Below are positions 1 through 9,393 of a stretch of DNA of 64,000 nt, in pieces. The position numbers and the translations under genes are program-made. The notes beneath the pieces are model-generated. The model worked only from the letters and a program-made list of their open reading frames with translations, made no database searches and was not told the DNA's origin. The DNA comes from JAUIAS01 sp030425395. Lineage in GTDB: Bacteria; Pseudomonadota; Alphaproteobacteria; Rhodobacterales; Rhodobacteraceae. Each line of letters begins with the position of its first letter. Positions within the stretch are counted from its first letter, which is position 1. The stretch is taken from NCBI GenBank assembly GCA_043553855.1, contig CP121336.1:62001-126000 (forward strand). The letters run 5' to 3'.

Positions 1-1
1 A

Positions 2-628
2 CAGGGCCAGACCGTGATCCACGCGAGGCGTTATAATGGGGAAACCGGGGCGCTGCTGGATGTAACGCTTCTGGCCTATAGCGCGGGCGGCGGGCCGGTG
101 CGCCGGATCGAAGCCGAGGGGGCAACGCTGCGCGGCGGCTTCTGGGATTTGACCGGGGCCAAGGTCTGGCCGCTGGCCGCAGGCATCAACCCCGAGACAA
201 ACGCCGCATTCCACGACAGCCTGCGCGTGCCCTCAACCCTGACACAAGACCGCATCCGAAGCGGCATCGGATCGCCCAGCGGCGTTTCCGTCTGGGACAT
301 GCCACGCACCATCGAAGAGTTGCAGCAGGCCGGGTTTGCCACCAAACGCCACGAGGTTTGGTTTCAGATCGAACTGGCGCGACCGATTTTCCTGATTTCG
401 ATGGTGCTGGTTGCCGCGGCCTTCACCATGCGGCATACCCGTTCGGGGGGCACCGGAGTCGCGGTGCTGATGTCTGTGTTGCTGGGGTTCGGGTTGTTCT
501 TTATTCGAAATTTTGCGCAAATTCTGGGTGAAAACGGGCAAATTCCCGTGGCGCTGGCGGCCTGGGCACCGCCGATAGCCTCTGTCATGCTGGCGCTTGG
601 TCTTCTCTTGCATGCGGAGGATGGCTGA
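2..628 (+). CDS. lptG: LPS export ABC transporter permease LptG (3' part)
   Basis: This is the C-terminal 208 residues of a permease whose start lies before the window. LptG works with LptF and LptB in the inner membrane to pull lipopolysaccharide into the periplasmic Lpt bridge. What is visible is the end of the periplasmic domain followed by three hydrophobic segments (around FLISMVLVAAAF, GVAVLMSVLLGFGLFFI and PPIASVMLALGLLL), as expected for the LptF/LptG fold. Assignment to LptG rather than LptF rests on the position directly before lptD. Its stop codon shares one base with the lptD start (TGATG). Confidence 0.9.
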   Translation, partial: QGQTVIHARRYNGETGALLDVTLLAYSAGGGPVRRIEAEGATLRGGFWDLTGAKVWPLAAGINPETNAAFHDSLRVPSTLTQDRIRSGIGSPSGVSVWDMPRTIEELQQAGFATKRHEVWFQIELARPIFLISMVLVAAAFTMRHTRSGGTGVAVLMSVLLGFGLFFIRNFAQILGENGQIPVALAAWAPPIASVMLALGLLLHAEDG

Positions 629-2811
629 TGCTTGCGCAAAACATCCCGACCGGTCTGCGCCGGCTTGCCGTCTGCCTTGCCTTGGCCGCAAGCCCGTTTT
701 TCAACATGCATGGGATCGCATCCGCGCAAGACAGCGCCCAGAACCTCGTGACCGAACCGGCCCCGGCGGCTCTGATCGCGGACCGTATCTTTGTGTCTGC
801 CGATCGCAACCTGATCGCCGAGGGCAACGTGCAGGCATTTCAAGGCCGCACACGGCTGAGCGCATCCCGCATCGTCTATGACCGCGCCGGTGGCACGCTG
901 AACATCGAGGGGCCGATTCGCATCGACGATGGCACCGATGTTGTGATCCTTGCCAACGCAGCCGAGTTGGATCGAACGCTGACCGAAGGCCTTCTGACCG
1001 GGGCGCGCATGGTGCTCAACCAGAGGCTTCAGCTTGCCTCGGTGCAACTGAACCGCACCGAGGGCCGCTATACCCAGCTTTACAAGACCGCTGTGACATC
1101 CTGCCGGGTCTGTGGCGATGACAATCCGCCACTATGGCAGATCCGCGCCCGCCGGGTTGTGCATGACCAGCAAGCGCGCCAGCTCTACTTTGACGACGCG
1201 CAACTGCGCATTCTGGATATTCCGGTGCTCTGGGTGCCGCAACTGCGCCTTCCCGATCCCACGCTGGACCGTGCGAGCGGGTTCATGATCCCGTCGGTGC
1301 GCACCACCTCGCAGCTCGGGACCGGGATCAAGGTGCCGTACTTCTTCCGGCTGGGGGATCACGCCGACCTGACCTTGACGCCCTACCTGTCATCGCGCAC
1401 CCGCACGCTGGATGCGCGCTATCGTCAGGCCTTTGCGACGGGCCGGGTGGAATTCGAAGGCGGCTATACCCGCGACGACCTTCTGGCCGGAAATACGCGT
1501 GGCTACCTGCTCGGGTCTGGGGCTTTCGCACTGGGACGCGGATATACGTTTTCTTTCGATGTGGAATGGACTTCGGACAACGCTTATCTTCTGGACTACG
1601 GCAAAGACTACAAGGACCGCCTGACAACCGAACTGGCGATCAGCCGCGCGAAGCGTGATCAATTCGTGCGCGCCAGCTTTTTCCACTTCAACTCGTTGCG
1701 CGACGCGGAAGATGAATCGCTGCTGCCGTCTCTGGTATTCGATTCCGAAGTCGAACAACGCCACATCCTGCCGCGCAACGCAGGAGAATTACGTCTGGGG
1801 CTTGCCGCCCATGCGCATTACCGCACCTCTGATATCAATGCCGTTGGGCGCGATGTGGGCCGGATCAGCGCCGATATCGGCTGGACCAACAACTGGATTC
1901 TGTCGGGTGGCCTGCGCACGGACCTGACACTTGGCCTTGCGGCAGATATTTTTGATACGAGTCAGGACGTGGCCTTCAATTCGCACGAAACACGATCCAT
2001 GCCCTACGCGGCGATGACATTCCGGCTGCCGATGGTGCGCCCCGGCAAGGGCGGCGCATCCCAGTTTCTGGAACCGATCGTGCAACTCGGCTGGACCCGC
2101 GTCTCCGGTGGCGCGGTGCCGGTGGACGAAAGCGGGCGTGTGGAATTTGATCAGGGCAACCTGCTGTCCCTGTCCCGTTTCCCCGCCCCCGACCAGCGTG
2201 AGGACGGATGGGCCATCGCCTATGGCCTGAACTGGGCGCGCTATGCCGCGACCGGCTGGTCGGCATCGCTCAGCATCGGACAAGTCGTGCGCGAGGTCGC
2301 GCAAGCGGGCTTTACCAACGCATCCGGCCTGTCGGGCACATCATCGGATTTCCTTATCGCAGGTCACATCGCCGCCGACTTCGGGCTGGGCCTGTCGGTG
2401 CGCGGCCTGTTTGACGACAACCTCGACTTTGCCAAGGCCGAACTGCGCGGTGATTGGCGCGGCGACCAGGCGACACTGGGCGGCACCTATGTCTATCTGG
2501 ATGCCGACCCTGCAGAGGGCCGCGCGCGCCCGGTGTCGGAATTCAACATCGACGGCAGCTATGATCTGACCCGGCACTGGCTGGCAAGCGCATCTTGGCG
2601 CTATGATCTCGAAGACGACCGCGCCTCCTCAGCCGGACTCGGGCTTGCCTACCGAAATGAATGTGTTTTGGTCGATCTTTCGCTCAACCGGCGCTATACC
2701 TCGTCGACAAGTGTTGAGCCTTCGACCGATTTCGGATTTACCATCGCCCTGAGAGGTTTCGGTGCCTCGGACGGAACAGAAAGATATACAAAGTCATGCA
2801 GCAATTCCTGA
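628..2811 (+). CDS. lptD: LPS-assembly protein LptD
   Basis: 727-residue outer-membrane beta-barrel that inserts LPS into the outer leaflet. A signal peptide of about 34 residues is followed by an LptA-like domain (about 45-155), then a long barrel region rich in alternating aromatic and polar strands ending near the C-terminus. Four cysteines outside the signal match the LptD disulfide pattern: SCRVC near residues 157-160, NEC in the last strands, and KSC five residues from the end. The start overlaps lptG by one base and the end overlaps surA by 16 bases, so translation is coupled to an LPS-export and outer-membrane folding operon. Confidence 0.95.
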   Translation: MLAQNIPTGLRRLAVCLALAASPFFNMHGIASAQDSAQNLVTEPAPAALIADRIFVSADRNLIAEGNVQAFQGRTRLSASRIVYDRAGGTLNIEGPIRIDDGTDVVILANAAELDRTLTEGLLTGARMVLNQRLQLASVQLNRTEGRYTQLYKTAVTSCRVCGDDNPPLWQIRARRVVHDQQARQLYFDDAQLRILDIPVLWVPQLRLPDPTLDRASGFMIPSVRTTSQLGTGIKVPYFFRLGDHADLTLTPYLSSRTRTLDARYRQAFATGRVEFEGGYTRDDLLAGNTRGYLLGSGAFALGRGYTFSFDVEWTSDNAYLLDYGKDYKDRLTTELAISRAKRDQFVRASFFHFNSLRDAEDESLLPSLVFDSEVEQRHILPRNAGELRLGLAAHAHYRTSDINAVGRDVGRISADIGWTNNWILSGGLRTDLTLGLAADIFDTSQDVAFNSHETRSMPYAAMTFRLPMVRPGKGGASQFLEPIVQLGWTRVSGGAVPVDESGRVEFDQGNLLSLSRFPAPDQREDGWAIAYGLNWARYAATGWSASLSIGQVVREVAQAGFTNASGLSGTSSDFLIAGHIAADFGLGLSVRGLFDDNLDFAKAELRGDWRGDQATLGGTYVYLDADPAEGRARPVSEFNIDGSYDLTRHWLASASWRYDLEDDRASSAGLGLAYRNECVLVDLSLNRRYTSSTSVEPSTDFGFTIALRGFGASDGTERYTKSCSNS

Positions 2812-4049
2812 GCAAACCGATTTCACGCACCGCCCGCAGCATCGCCGCCGCCGTGATGATCGCGGTCGGCACGGGCTTGGTCGCACCGGCCCCGGTTGCG
2901 GCGCAGGGGTTGTTTTCCCCCGCGATCGAGGTGAACGGCAACGTCATCACCAACTTTGAACTTGAACAGCGCATGGAATTCCTGCGCCTGCTGCGCGCGC
3001 CCGGCAATATCGCCGAACTCGCCCGCACCGCCCTGATCGAAGACCGCCTCAAACAACAGATCGTTGAAGAAGCCGGTATTCGCCCGACCGAGGAACAGGT
3101 CGTGCAGGGCATGACAGAGTTCGCCCAGCGGGCGAATCTGAGCACCGAAGACTTCATCAAGGCACTGGAACAGGGCGGCGTATCGGCCGAAACCTTCCGG
3201 GACTTCATCCTCAACGGCGTGGCTTGGCGGGAATATGTCCGCGCCCGATTTGCCGGGCGTGCGCGCCCCACCGAAGCCGAAATCGACCGCGCATTGGGCA
3301 CCGACGGTTCCGGCGGCGGTGTGCGGGTTCTGTTGTCTGAAATCATCATCCCGACCACCCCGCAAACCATTGATCAGGTTCAGGCCGAAGCCGAGCGGAT
3401 ATCGCAAATCCGTTCTATCGACGCCTTTGCCAACGAAGCCCGTAAGTTTTCCGCCACCCAGACACGGGACACCGGCGGACGGATGCCATGGATGGCACTG
3501 TCCAACCTGCCCCCCGCAATCCAGCCTGTGGTGCTTGAGCTTTCCCCCGGCGAAGTGACAGCGCCAATCCCGCTGCCCGATGCCGTGGCGCTGTTCCAGA
3601 TGCGCGGCATTCAGGAAACCGGTGCCCCGAACCCACGGTATTCAGCGATTGAATTCGCCGCCTACTTCATCCCCGGTGGCCAGAGTGACGCGGCCAAAGC
3701 CGCTGCTGCCGAATTGCGCGCACAGGTCGATACATGCGACGATCTTTATGGCAGTGCTCTGGATCAGCCCGAAGGCACCTTGCGCCGTCAATCCCTGCCC
3801 CCGTCGGACATTCCCCGCGACTATGCGCTGGAACTGGCCAAGCTGGACGCAGGTGAAGTGTCCACCTCACTGGTCACCAACGACGGGCAATCTCTCGTGT
3901 TCCTGATGCTCTGCGGCCGCACAGCGGAACTGAACGAAGACGCATCCCGCGAAGACATCGCCAATGCGCTGACCAACCAGCGCCTGAACGCGTTGGCACA
4001 AGGCTTCCTTGATCAGGTTCGCGCCGACGCGCTCATCGTCGAGCGATGA
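2796..4049 (+). CDS. surA: Periplasmic peptidyl-prolyl isomerase SurA
   Basis: 417-residue chaperone/isomerase that helps outer-membrane proteins, LptD among them, cross the periplasm. It has a signal peptide (about 1-36, ending APVAAQ), a SurA N-terminal helical domain starting at the typical IEVNGNVITNFELEQR, then one clear parvulin domain at about 165-270 (VLLSEIIIP, FSATQTRDTGGRMPW). A second, degenerate parvulin-like segment follows with CGRTAELNEDASRE near the end. The start lies inside the last codons of lptD, and the stop overlaps the pdxA start (ATGA). Confidence 0.9.
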   Translation: MQQFLSKPISRTARSIAAAVMIAVGTGLVAPAPVAAQGLFSPAIEVNGNVITNFELEQRMEFLRLLRAPGNIAELARTALIEDRLKQQIVEEAGIRPTEEQVVQGMTEFAQRANLSTEDFIKALEQGGVSAETFRDFILNGVAWREYVRARFAGRARPTEAEIDRALGTDGSGGGVRVLLSEIIIPTTPQTIDQVQAEAERISQIRSIDAFANEARKFSATQTRDTGGRMPWMALSNLPPAIQPVVLELSPGEVTAPIPLPDAVALFQMRGIQETGAPNPRYSAIEFAAYFIPGGQSDAAKAAAAELRAQVDTCDDLYGSALDQPEGTLRRQSLPPSDIPRDYALELAKLDAGEVSTSLVTNDGQSLVFLMLCGRTAELNEDASREDIANALTNQRLNALAQGFLDQVRADALIVER

Positions 4050-5026
4050 CCCGCGCGCCGGTCGCGCTCAGTTGCGGGGAACCGGCGGGAATCGGACCGG
4101 AAATCGCCGTTTCCGCGTGGTCTGCGCTGCGCGAGGAAATGGCCTTCTTCTGGATCGGTGATCCGCGCCACCTGCCCGATGGTGCAAAATACACCTGCAT
4201 CACAAATCCCGCCGATGCACCGGATGCCATGGCAGACGCTTTGCCTGTCCTGCCGCTGTCTCTGGATGGGTCCGCCCGGAAAGGCACGCCGGACCCCGCC
4301 AACGCGTCCGGCGTCATCAAGGCAATCGAAACCGGCGTTGCCCTTGTGCAATCCCGAGCCGCCTGCGCGTTGTGCACGGCACCTATTCACAAGAAAGCGC
4401 TGATCGACGGGGCCGGGTTTGCCTATCCCGGCCACACAGAATTTCTCGCCGCTCTGGCCGGGGTGGATCAGGTGGTGATGATGCTCGCGGCCGAAGCAAT
4501 CACTCCTCCGTTACGCGTGGTCCCGGCCACCATCCACATTCCATTGCGCGACGTGCCAGAGCGGTTGACCGCCGAAAGCCTCCGCCGCACTTTGGAAATT
4601 ACCTGCCAAGGCCTGCGCGACCGCTTTGGAATCACCCATCCACGCATCGCGGTCAGCGGGTTGAACCCCCACGCAGGCGAGGCTGGCGCGATGGGACATG
4701 AAGACGCCGCTGTGATCGCCCCCGTCATCACCGCACTGCGGGATGCCGGAATGGATGTGACAGGCCCCCTGCCCGCAGACACCATGTTCCACGCCGCTGC
4801 GCGCGCCAAGTATGATGCTGCCGTGGCGATGTATCACGACCAGGCGCTGATCCCGATCAAGACGCTGGATTTCGATGGCGGCGTGAACGTTACGCTGGGG
4901 CTGCCCTTTGTACGCACCTCGCCCGATCACGGCACCGCCTGCGATATCGCGGGAATGGGCATCGCCCGTCCAGACAGCCTGATCGCGGCGCTCAGATTGG
5001 CCCATCGCATGGCGGACAGAGCGTGA
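4046..5026 (+). CDS. pdxA: 4-hydroxythreonine-4-phosphate dehydrogenase PdxA
   Basis: 326-residue enzyme of the DXP-dependent vitamin B6 pathway. It oxidises 4-phosphohydroxy-L-threonine with NAD, and the product feeds PdxJ. Family signatures include SCGEPAGIGPE at the N-terminus, the metal-site region GHTEFLA, GLNPHAGEAG, the histidine in AMYHDQALIPIK and the C-terminal TSPDHGTACDIAG. The length is normal. It begins four bases before the surA stop. pdxA between surA and rsmA is a long-conserved proteobacterial gene order. Confidence 0.96.
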   Translation: MTRAPVALSCGEPAGIGPEIAVSAWSALREEMAFFWIGDPRHLPDGAKYTCITNPADAPDAMADALPVLPLSLDGSARKGTPDPANASGVIKAIETGVALVQSRAACALCTAPIHKKALIDGAGFAYPGHTEFLAALAGVDQVVMMLAAEAITPPLRVVPATIHIPLRDVPERLTAESLRRTLEITCQGLRDRFGITHPRIAVSGLNPHAGEAGAMGHEDAAVIAPVITALRDAGMDVTGPLPADTMFHAAARAKYDAAVAMYHDQALIPIKTLDFDGGVNVTLGLPFVRTSPDHGTACDIAGMGIARPDSLIAALRLAHRMADRA

Positions 5027-5071
5027 AACGACAAACGCTGCGCCGGACGCAAACCAAAGATGCCTCCGGCA

Positions 5072-5097
5072 GGGGTATTTGGAACGAGAAAGAAGCA
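5072..5097 (+). repeat. Dispersed intergenic element, copy A
   Basis: GGGGTATTTGGAACGAG followed by AAAGAAGCA, preceded by GCCTCCGGCA. It sits 46 bases after pdxA, outside any gene, and is the best-matching copy together with those at 27454 and 30871. Confidence 0.75.
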
Positions 5098-5141
5098 ACC
5101 GCGCGTCAAGGTTAATCAACTGTTGCGCCGTCTTATGGCGC

Positions 5142-5165
5142 TAAATACTCCGGGGGGAGGCGCGC
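5142..5165 (-). repeat. Dispersed intergenic element, diverged inverted copy A2
   Basis: Read on the minus strand this gives GCGCGCCTCCCCCCGGAGTA followed by TTTA. It shares the GCCTCC...GGxGTATTT part of copy A but lacks the AGAAAGAAG tail. With copy A it makes an inverted pair 45 bases apart between pdxA and rsmA, followed by a run of G-rich blocks (5177-5205). Confidence 0.5.
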
Positions 5166-5243
5166 ACAGCGCGACGGGGGCACACGGGGGGCAGCGCCCC
5201 CAAATCCGCAACCCAAGGCCCGAAAGCGATGGAAAGGCAGAGC

Positions 5244-6086
5244 ATGAGTGCAATCGACGATCTTCCCCCCTTGCGGAGCGTGATCGCAGATCACGGGTTG
5301 AGCGCAAAGAAGGCACTTGGTCAGAATTTCCTGCTGGATCTCAACCTGACGGCCAAAATCGCGCGCCAAGCGGGCGATATGTCGGGGTGCGATGTTCTGG
5401 AAATCGGACCGGGTCCCGGTGGGTTGACCCGCGGATTGTTGGCCGAAGGCGCGCGGCGGGTTCTGGCGGTTGAGAAGGATGCGCGGTGTCTGCCTGCGCT
5501 GGAACAGATTGCGGCGCGGTATCCGGGCCGGCTTGAGATCGTGCAAGGCGATGCGCTGGATATCGACGCGGCGGCGCGGCTCAATGCGCCGGTGCGTGTC
5601 GTGGCGAACTTGCCCTACAATGTCGGCACGGAATTGCTGGTGCGGTGGTTGACCCCACGCGACTGGCCGCCGTTCTGGGAAAGTCTCACGCTGATGTTTC
5701 AGCGCGAGGTGGCCGAACGGATCGTGGCCCGCCCGGGAAGCAAGGCTTACGGGCGGCTTGCCTTGCTGGCGCAATGGCGTGCGGATGCGCGAATCGTGAT
5801 GGCCTTGCCACCCGGCGCGTTCACCCCGCCCCCCAAGATCGACAGCGCCGTGGTCCATCTGACGGCGCGTGCCACACCCCGGTTTGAGGCCGACCCCAAG
5901 GTTCTTGAGCGGGTCGTTGCGATGGCCTTCAACCAGCGGCGCAAGATGTTGCGATCGGCGCTAAAGGGGCTTGGCCCCGACATCGAGGACCGCCTGCGCG
6001 CGGCGGGCATTGCCCCGACAGAACGGGCCGAGCAGGTGTCGCTGGAAGGGTTCTGCGCCTTGGCACGCGAGGTCGCGCGGGGTTGA
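5244..6086 (+). CDS. rsmA: 16S rRNA (adenine1518/1519-N6)-dimethyltransferase RsmA
   Basis: About 280 residues. Dimethylates two adjacent adenines in the 3' hairpin of 16S rRNA during small-subunit maturation. Signatures are LGQNFLLDLNL, the SAM-binding GPGPGGLTRGLL, and the catalytic NLPYN loop (VANLPYNVGTELL), with the C-terminal helical domain containing FNQRRKMLRSALK. I chose the ATG at 5244 because GGAAAGG lies just before it. An ATG five codons upstream (5229) is possible but has no ribosome site. It ends the LPS/pdxA/rsmA group and converges on the DUF4167 gene. Confidence 0.95.
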   Translation: MSAIDDLPPLRSVIADHGLSAKKALGQNFLLDLNLTAKIARQAGDMSGCDVLEIGPGPGGLTRGLLAEGARRVLAVEKDARCLPALEQIAARYPGRLEIVQGDALDIDAAARLNAPVRVVANLPYNVGTELLVRWLTPRDWPPFWESLTLMFQREVAERIVARPGSKAYGRLALLAQWRADARIVMALPPGAFTPPPKIDSAVVHLTARATPRFEADPKVLERVVAMAFNQRRKMLRSALKGLGPDIEDRLRAAGIAPTERAEQVSLEGFCALAREVARG

Positions 6087-6126
6087 TTAGAACCCTGCGC
6101 GAAATCCCAAACGCAAAAACGTCGTT

Positions 6127-6831
6127 TTATTCGGCAGCCTGAGCCGGGTCACCGCCATCGTCCGGGGCGTCGCCGCCTTCGCCTTTGGGCGCGGCCTTGC
6201 GGGTGCGCGGCGCGGCGGGCTTGCGGGCCCGTGGCTTGCGCTTGGGCTTCTCTGAGGCAGGCTTGTCCAGACCCTGATCCGCGCCCGCGGTCTCTGAAGA
6301 TGCCTCTGCTTGCGCGTCACCGCGGGTGTCGCTGGCCTGCGGGGCAGCATCGTCACTACCGCGATTCTCTGGTGTCTCGACCAGCGTGCTGGCGGTATCC
6401 GTTTCCGATCCGTCATCTGCCATGCTCAACGGGTCTTCGGATTTTTCCCGCTCCCCGCCAGCCGGTTTATCGCGTTCCGGCGCGGTATTGGTATCGCGAT
6501 CCTGACGTTCAGAGCGTTCGCGATCGCGTTCAGCCTGACGTTCGCGGTTCTGCCGCTCCTGTTCTTCGCGTCGCGCGTCGATTTCGCGCTGTGCTTCGCT
6601 CAGAAGGCGCAGGTAATGTTCTGCATGCTGCTGAAAGTTTTCGGCGGCGACACGGTCATTGGCCAACTGCGCATCGCGGGCCAGTTGGTTATATTTGTCG
6701 ATGATCTGTTGCGGCGTGCCGCGCACCTTGCCTTCGGGACCGGAGCTGTCAAAAACCCGGTTGATGACATTGCTGCCCGAAGGCCGATTGCGGTTAGACT
6801 TCGACCGCGAGCGGGATTTGGACGATCTCAT
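6127..6831 (-). CDS. DUF4167 domain protein
   Basis: 234 residues, function unknown. The first about 85 residues form the DUF4167 region: a basic RSKSRSRSKSNRN start, then NVINRVFDSSGPEGKVRGTP and a helical QQIIDKYNQLARDAQLANDR block. The rest is low complexity: a charged coiled-coil-like EER/DRER stretch, acidic and alanine-rich linker, and a strongly basic PKRKPRARKPAAPRTRK segment. This composition suggests nucleic-acid binding, which is inference. The family is typical of alphaproteobacteria and often lies beside prmC-prfA, as here. Confidence 0.85.
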   Translation of the reverse strand: MRSSKSRSRSKSNRNRPSGSNVINRVFDSSGPEGKVRGTPQQIIDKYNQLARDAQLANDRVAAENFQQHAEHYLRLLSEAQREIDARREEQERQNRERQAERDRERSERQDRDTNTAPERDKPAGGEREKSEDPLSMADDGSETDTASTLVETPENRGSDDAAPQASDTRGDAQAEASSETAGADQGLDKPASEKPKRKPRARKPAAPRTRKAAPKGEGGDAPDDGGDPAQAAE

Positions 6832-7070
6832 ATACTTTGTTCAGCCTTATCGTCAGGTTAAGTGAGGAGTGCCTGCGCCCTCTGATCGGGCGGCTTCTCC
6901 GGTAACGTCGCCAGGCCACTGCCCTGCAACTTGTTTGGCTTGAAAATCTTCGAACGGGCAAACAGGCCCGCGATCAAAGATAGTTGCAGTAAACATGACT
7001 GCGCAGATGACACAAGCCCAAAGCGGTGGTTTTTTCCAAAGCATCCTTCAAATGAAGGGTTTTGGCCACA

Positions 7071-7904
7071 TCAGCCGACCGCGCGGCCCATAACCACCCG
7101 ATCACGGCCATCCAGATCCGGCAGGACACACACACCGGTCAATCCCGCCTCAACCATGAACGCAGAGACTTCCGTTCCCTGGGTCGGACCGATTTCAACG
7201 ATCAGCCGCCCCTTTGGCCGCATAAATTCGGGGGCCTGTGCACAGATCGTCCGATAGGCGCCCAGCCCATCGCCCCCGTCGGTCAACGCCAATTCGGGTT
7301 CGTGTTCGCGCACCTCGCGCGACAGTCCCGGCATTTCGCCCATCGCAATATAAGGCGGGTTGGACACCACCAGATCAAAGCGACCGGTGACCGCCGAAAA
7401 CCAATCGGATTGGCGGATATCGGCGCGCGGCGCGGTTTGGTGCAGAACTGCGTTGGCGCTGGCTTGCAGGCAGGCGGCCTCGCTCAGATCCACGCCCAGG
7501 CCGGTGGCTGTCTCGCGTTCGGCCAGAAGCGTGACGAGAATACAGCCGGAACCGGTGCCAAGGTCCAGCACCCGCTCAAAGGGTTCCGCCAGCGCTGCTT
7601 CGACCAGAATTTCGGTTTCCGGTCTGGGATCAAGCACTTCTGCGCTGATCTTGAAGCGCCGTCCGTAAAAGGCACGTTCCCCCACGAGATGCGAAACCGG
7701 CATACGCACCGCGCGCAGGGCCACAAGCTGTTCGAAGCGTTCGGCGATTTCGTGGCTCAGGTCTTCGGGGGCAATCAGGGTCACACGGGCGGCGTCGATG
7801 CGGGCAGCATGAGCCAGCAGGACGCGCGCGTCCCGCGCCGGGTCAGGCACCCCGGCGGCGCGCAACCGCGCGGTAGCGGCGACCATCGCCTCGGCGGCGG
7901 TCAC
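7071..7904 (-). CDS. prmC: Release factor glutamine methyltransferase PrmC
   Basis: 277-residue SAM-dependent enzyme that methylates the glutamine of the GGQ motif in release factors. The class I methyltransferase core is clear: VLDLGTGSGCILVTLL at about 111, and the catalytic NPPY in VVSNPPYIAMGEMPGL at about 180. The start codon is GTG and overlaps the prfA stop (GTGA on the minus strand), so the modifying enzyme is translated straight after its substrate. A short CCTTCA-AA-TGAAGG hairpin lies just after the stop but has no T tract. Confidence 0.95.
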   Translation of the reverse strand: MTAAEAMVAATARLRAAGVPDPARDARVLLAHAARIDAARVTLIAPEDLSHEIAERFEQLVALRAVRMPVSHLVGERAFYGRRFKISAEVLDPRPETEILVEAALAEPFERVLDLGTGSGCILVTLLAERETATGLGVDLSEAACLQASANAVLHQTAPRADIRQSDWFSAVTGRFDLVVSNPPYIAMGEMPGLSREVREHEPELALTDGGDGLGAYRTICAQAPEFMRPKGRLIVEIGPTQGTEVSAFMVEAGLTGVCVLPDLDGRDRVVMGRAVG

Positions 7905-8953
7905 CCTTCCATCTCCGCCAAGAGACGGGCCTGGGTGTCAGCGGCCAGCGCGTCGCTGAATTCGTCCAGATCGCCCTGCATCACCGCGTCCAGCTTGTAG
8001 AGCGTGAGATTGATCCGGTGATCGGTCACGCGGCCCTGCGGGAAGTTGTAGGTACGGACGCGTTCAGAGCGGTCCCCACTGCCAACCTGTGCGGCACGGG
8101 TTTCGGCACGTTCATCCGCGGCGCGACTGCGTTCAAGGTCGAACAGACGCGCACGCAGAACCTGCATGGCGATCTCGCGGTTGCGATGCTGGGATTTCTC
8201 GGAACTGGTCACCACGATACCCGATGGCAGGTGCGTGATCCGCACAGCCGAATCCGTGGTATTCACATGCTGACCACCCGCCCCGGATGACCGCATCGTA
8301 TCAATGCGGATATCGTTGGCCTCGATCTTGATATCGACGTCCACCGCTTCGGGAAGCACGGCGACCGTTGCCGCCGATGTGTGGATGCGCCCGCCGGATT
8401 CGGTGCTGGGCACCCGCTGGACCCTGTGCACGCCGCTTTCGTATTTCAACCGTGCAAAGACACCGTCGCCCTTCACATGGGCCACAACTTCCTTGATCCC
8501 GCCAAGTTCCGTCTGTTGCAGTTCCACGATGTCAAACCCCCAACCGTGCGCTTCGGCATGGCGTTGATACATGCGCAGCAGATCAGCCGCGAAAAGGGCC
8601 GCTTCATCCCCCCCTGTGCCGGGGCGGATTTCGAGAATAGCCGGACGGCTGTCGGCATCATCCTTGGGCAACAGCGCCACCCGAAGCCCCTGTTCGGCCT
8701 CTGACAGGCTATGACGCAAGTCGGGAAGCTCTTCCTCGGCCAGAGCACGCATTTCCGGATCGCTTAGCATCGCTTCGGCATCGGCAATTTCGGCGCTTAG
8801 CCTGCGCCAGTCGTCGATCGCGGCCACGACGGGACGCAGATCGGAATACTCGCGCGACAGCTGGGCGATTTCACTACCGCCAGCCTGAGCCATGCGCGCC
8901 TCGATATAGGCGAACCTCTGGCGGATTTGTTCAAGGCGTTCTTCGGGGATCAT
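7901..8953 (-). CDS. prfA: Peptide chain release factor 1
   Basis: 350 residues. Reads UAA and UAG stop codons and triggers peptide release. The GGQ loop (RSSGAGGQHVNTTDSAVRI) and the RF-1 anticodon-like region are present, and the coiled N-terminal domain starts MIPEERLEQIRQRF. The open frame runs 37 codons further upstream, but that part has no family resemblance, so the ATG at 8953 is the start. It forms a two-gene unit with prmC, and its promoter should lie in 8954-9087, shared with the divergent small secreted-protein gene. Confidence 0.95.
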   Translation of the reverse strand: MIPEERLEQIRQRFAYIEARMAQAGGSEIAQLSREYSDLRPVVAAIDDWRRLSAEIADAEAMLSDPEMRALAEEELPDLRHSLSEAEQGLRVALLPKDDADSRPAILEIRPGTGGDEAALFAADLLRMYQRHAEAHGWGFDIVELQQTELGGIKEVVAHVKGDGVFARLKYESGVHRVQRVPSTESGGRIHTSAATVAVLPEAVDVDIKIEANDIRIDTMRSSGAGGQHVNTTDSAVRITHLPSGIVVTSSEKSQHRNREIAMQVLRARLFDLERSRAADERAETRAAQVGSGDRSERVRTYNFPQGRVTDHRINLTLYKLDAVMQGDLDEFSDALAADTQARLLAEMEG

Positions 8954-9087
8954 CCGCGCGGTTTGAGCGATCCCGCGGCTTTGGTCAAGTGCCACGCGCA
9001 CCAGCCATGCACGCAACCCTGCCAAACTCCCGGTCAACAACCGCACACCAGCTTCCCAAATCACGAAAACGGGTGTAAAATAGTGTC

Positions 9088-9393
9088 ATGAGACCCGCAA
9101 TTGTGCTTCCGACGCTGCTTTTGGCGGCGCTGCTTTTGGCCTCTCCGGCGCTGGCCGATGTGACCGGGCCGGGTGGAAAGACGATTGATTGCTATTGCAC
9201 CAACACCAGCGGTGCCCGCGTCGAGCTGGGCGAGACGATCTGCCTTCAGGTTGATGGGCGCATGTTCATGGCGCAATGCCAGATGTCACTTAATGTGCCG
9301 ATGTGGCGCGAGATCTCCGAAGGGTGCCTTTCATCCCGCCTGCAGGATCGCAAGCCACCCATCAACACGCGCAGCGTTTACCCCAAGATCTGA
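9088..9393 (+). CDS. Small secreted cysteine-containing protein, unknown function
   Basis: 101 residues. A clean signal peptide (about 1-23, LLLAALLLASPALADVT) precedes a mature protein with five cysteines (IDCYC, ETIC, AQC and EGC), so it is probably a disulfide-stabilised periplasmic protein. I do not recognise the family. There is no ribosome binding site before the ATG. A TAAAAT hexamer ends seven bases upstream, so the mRNA may be leaderless. Its last 63 bases overlap the 3' end of the convergent DUF1499-like gene. Confidence 0.75.
   Translation: MRPAIVLPTLLLAALLLASPALADVTGPGGKTIDCYCTNTSGARVELGETICLQVDGRMFMAQCQMSLNVPMWREISEGCLSSRLQDRKPPINTRSVYPKI

Noticed and set aside
7046..7059. CCTTCA-AA-TGAAGG hairpin after prmC
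   Set aside because: Short two-base loop and no T tract on the minus strand; not a convincing terminator.
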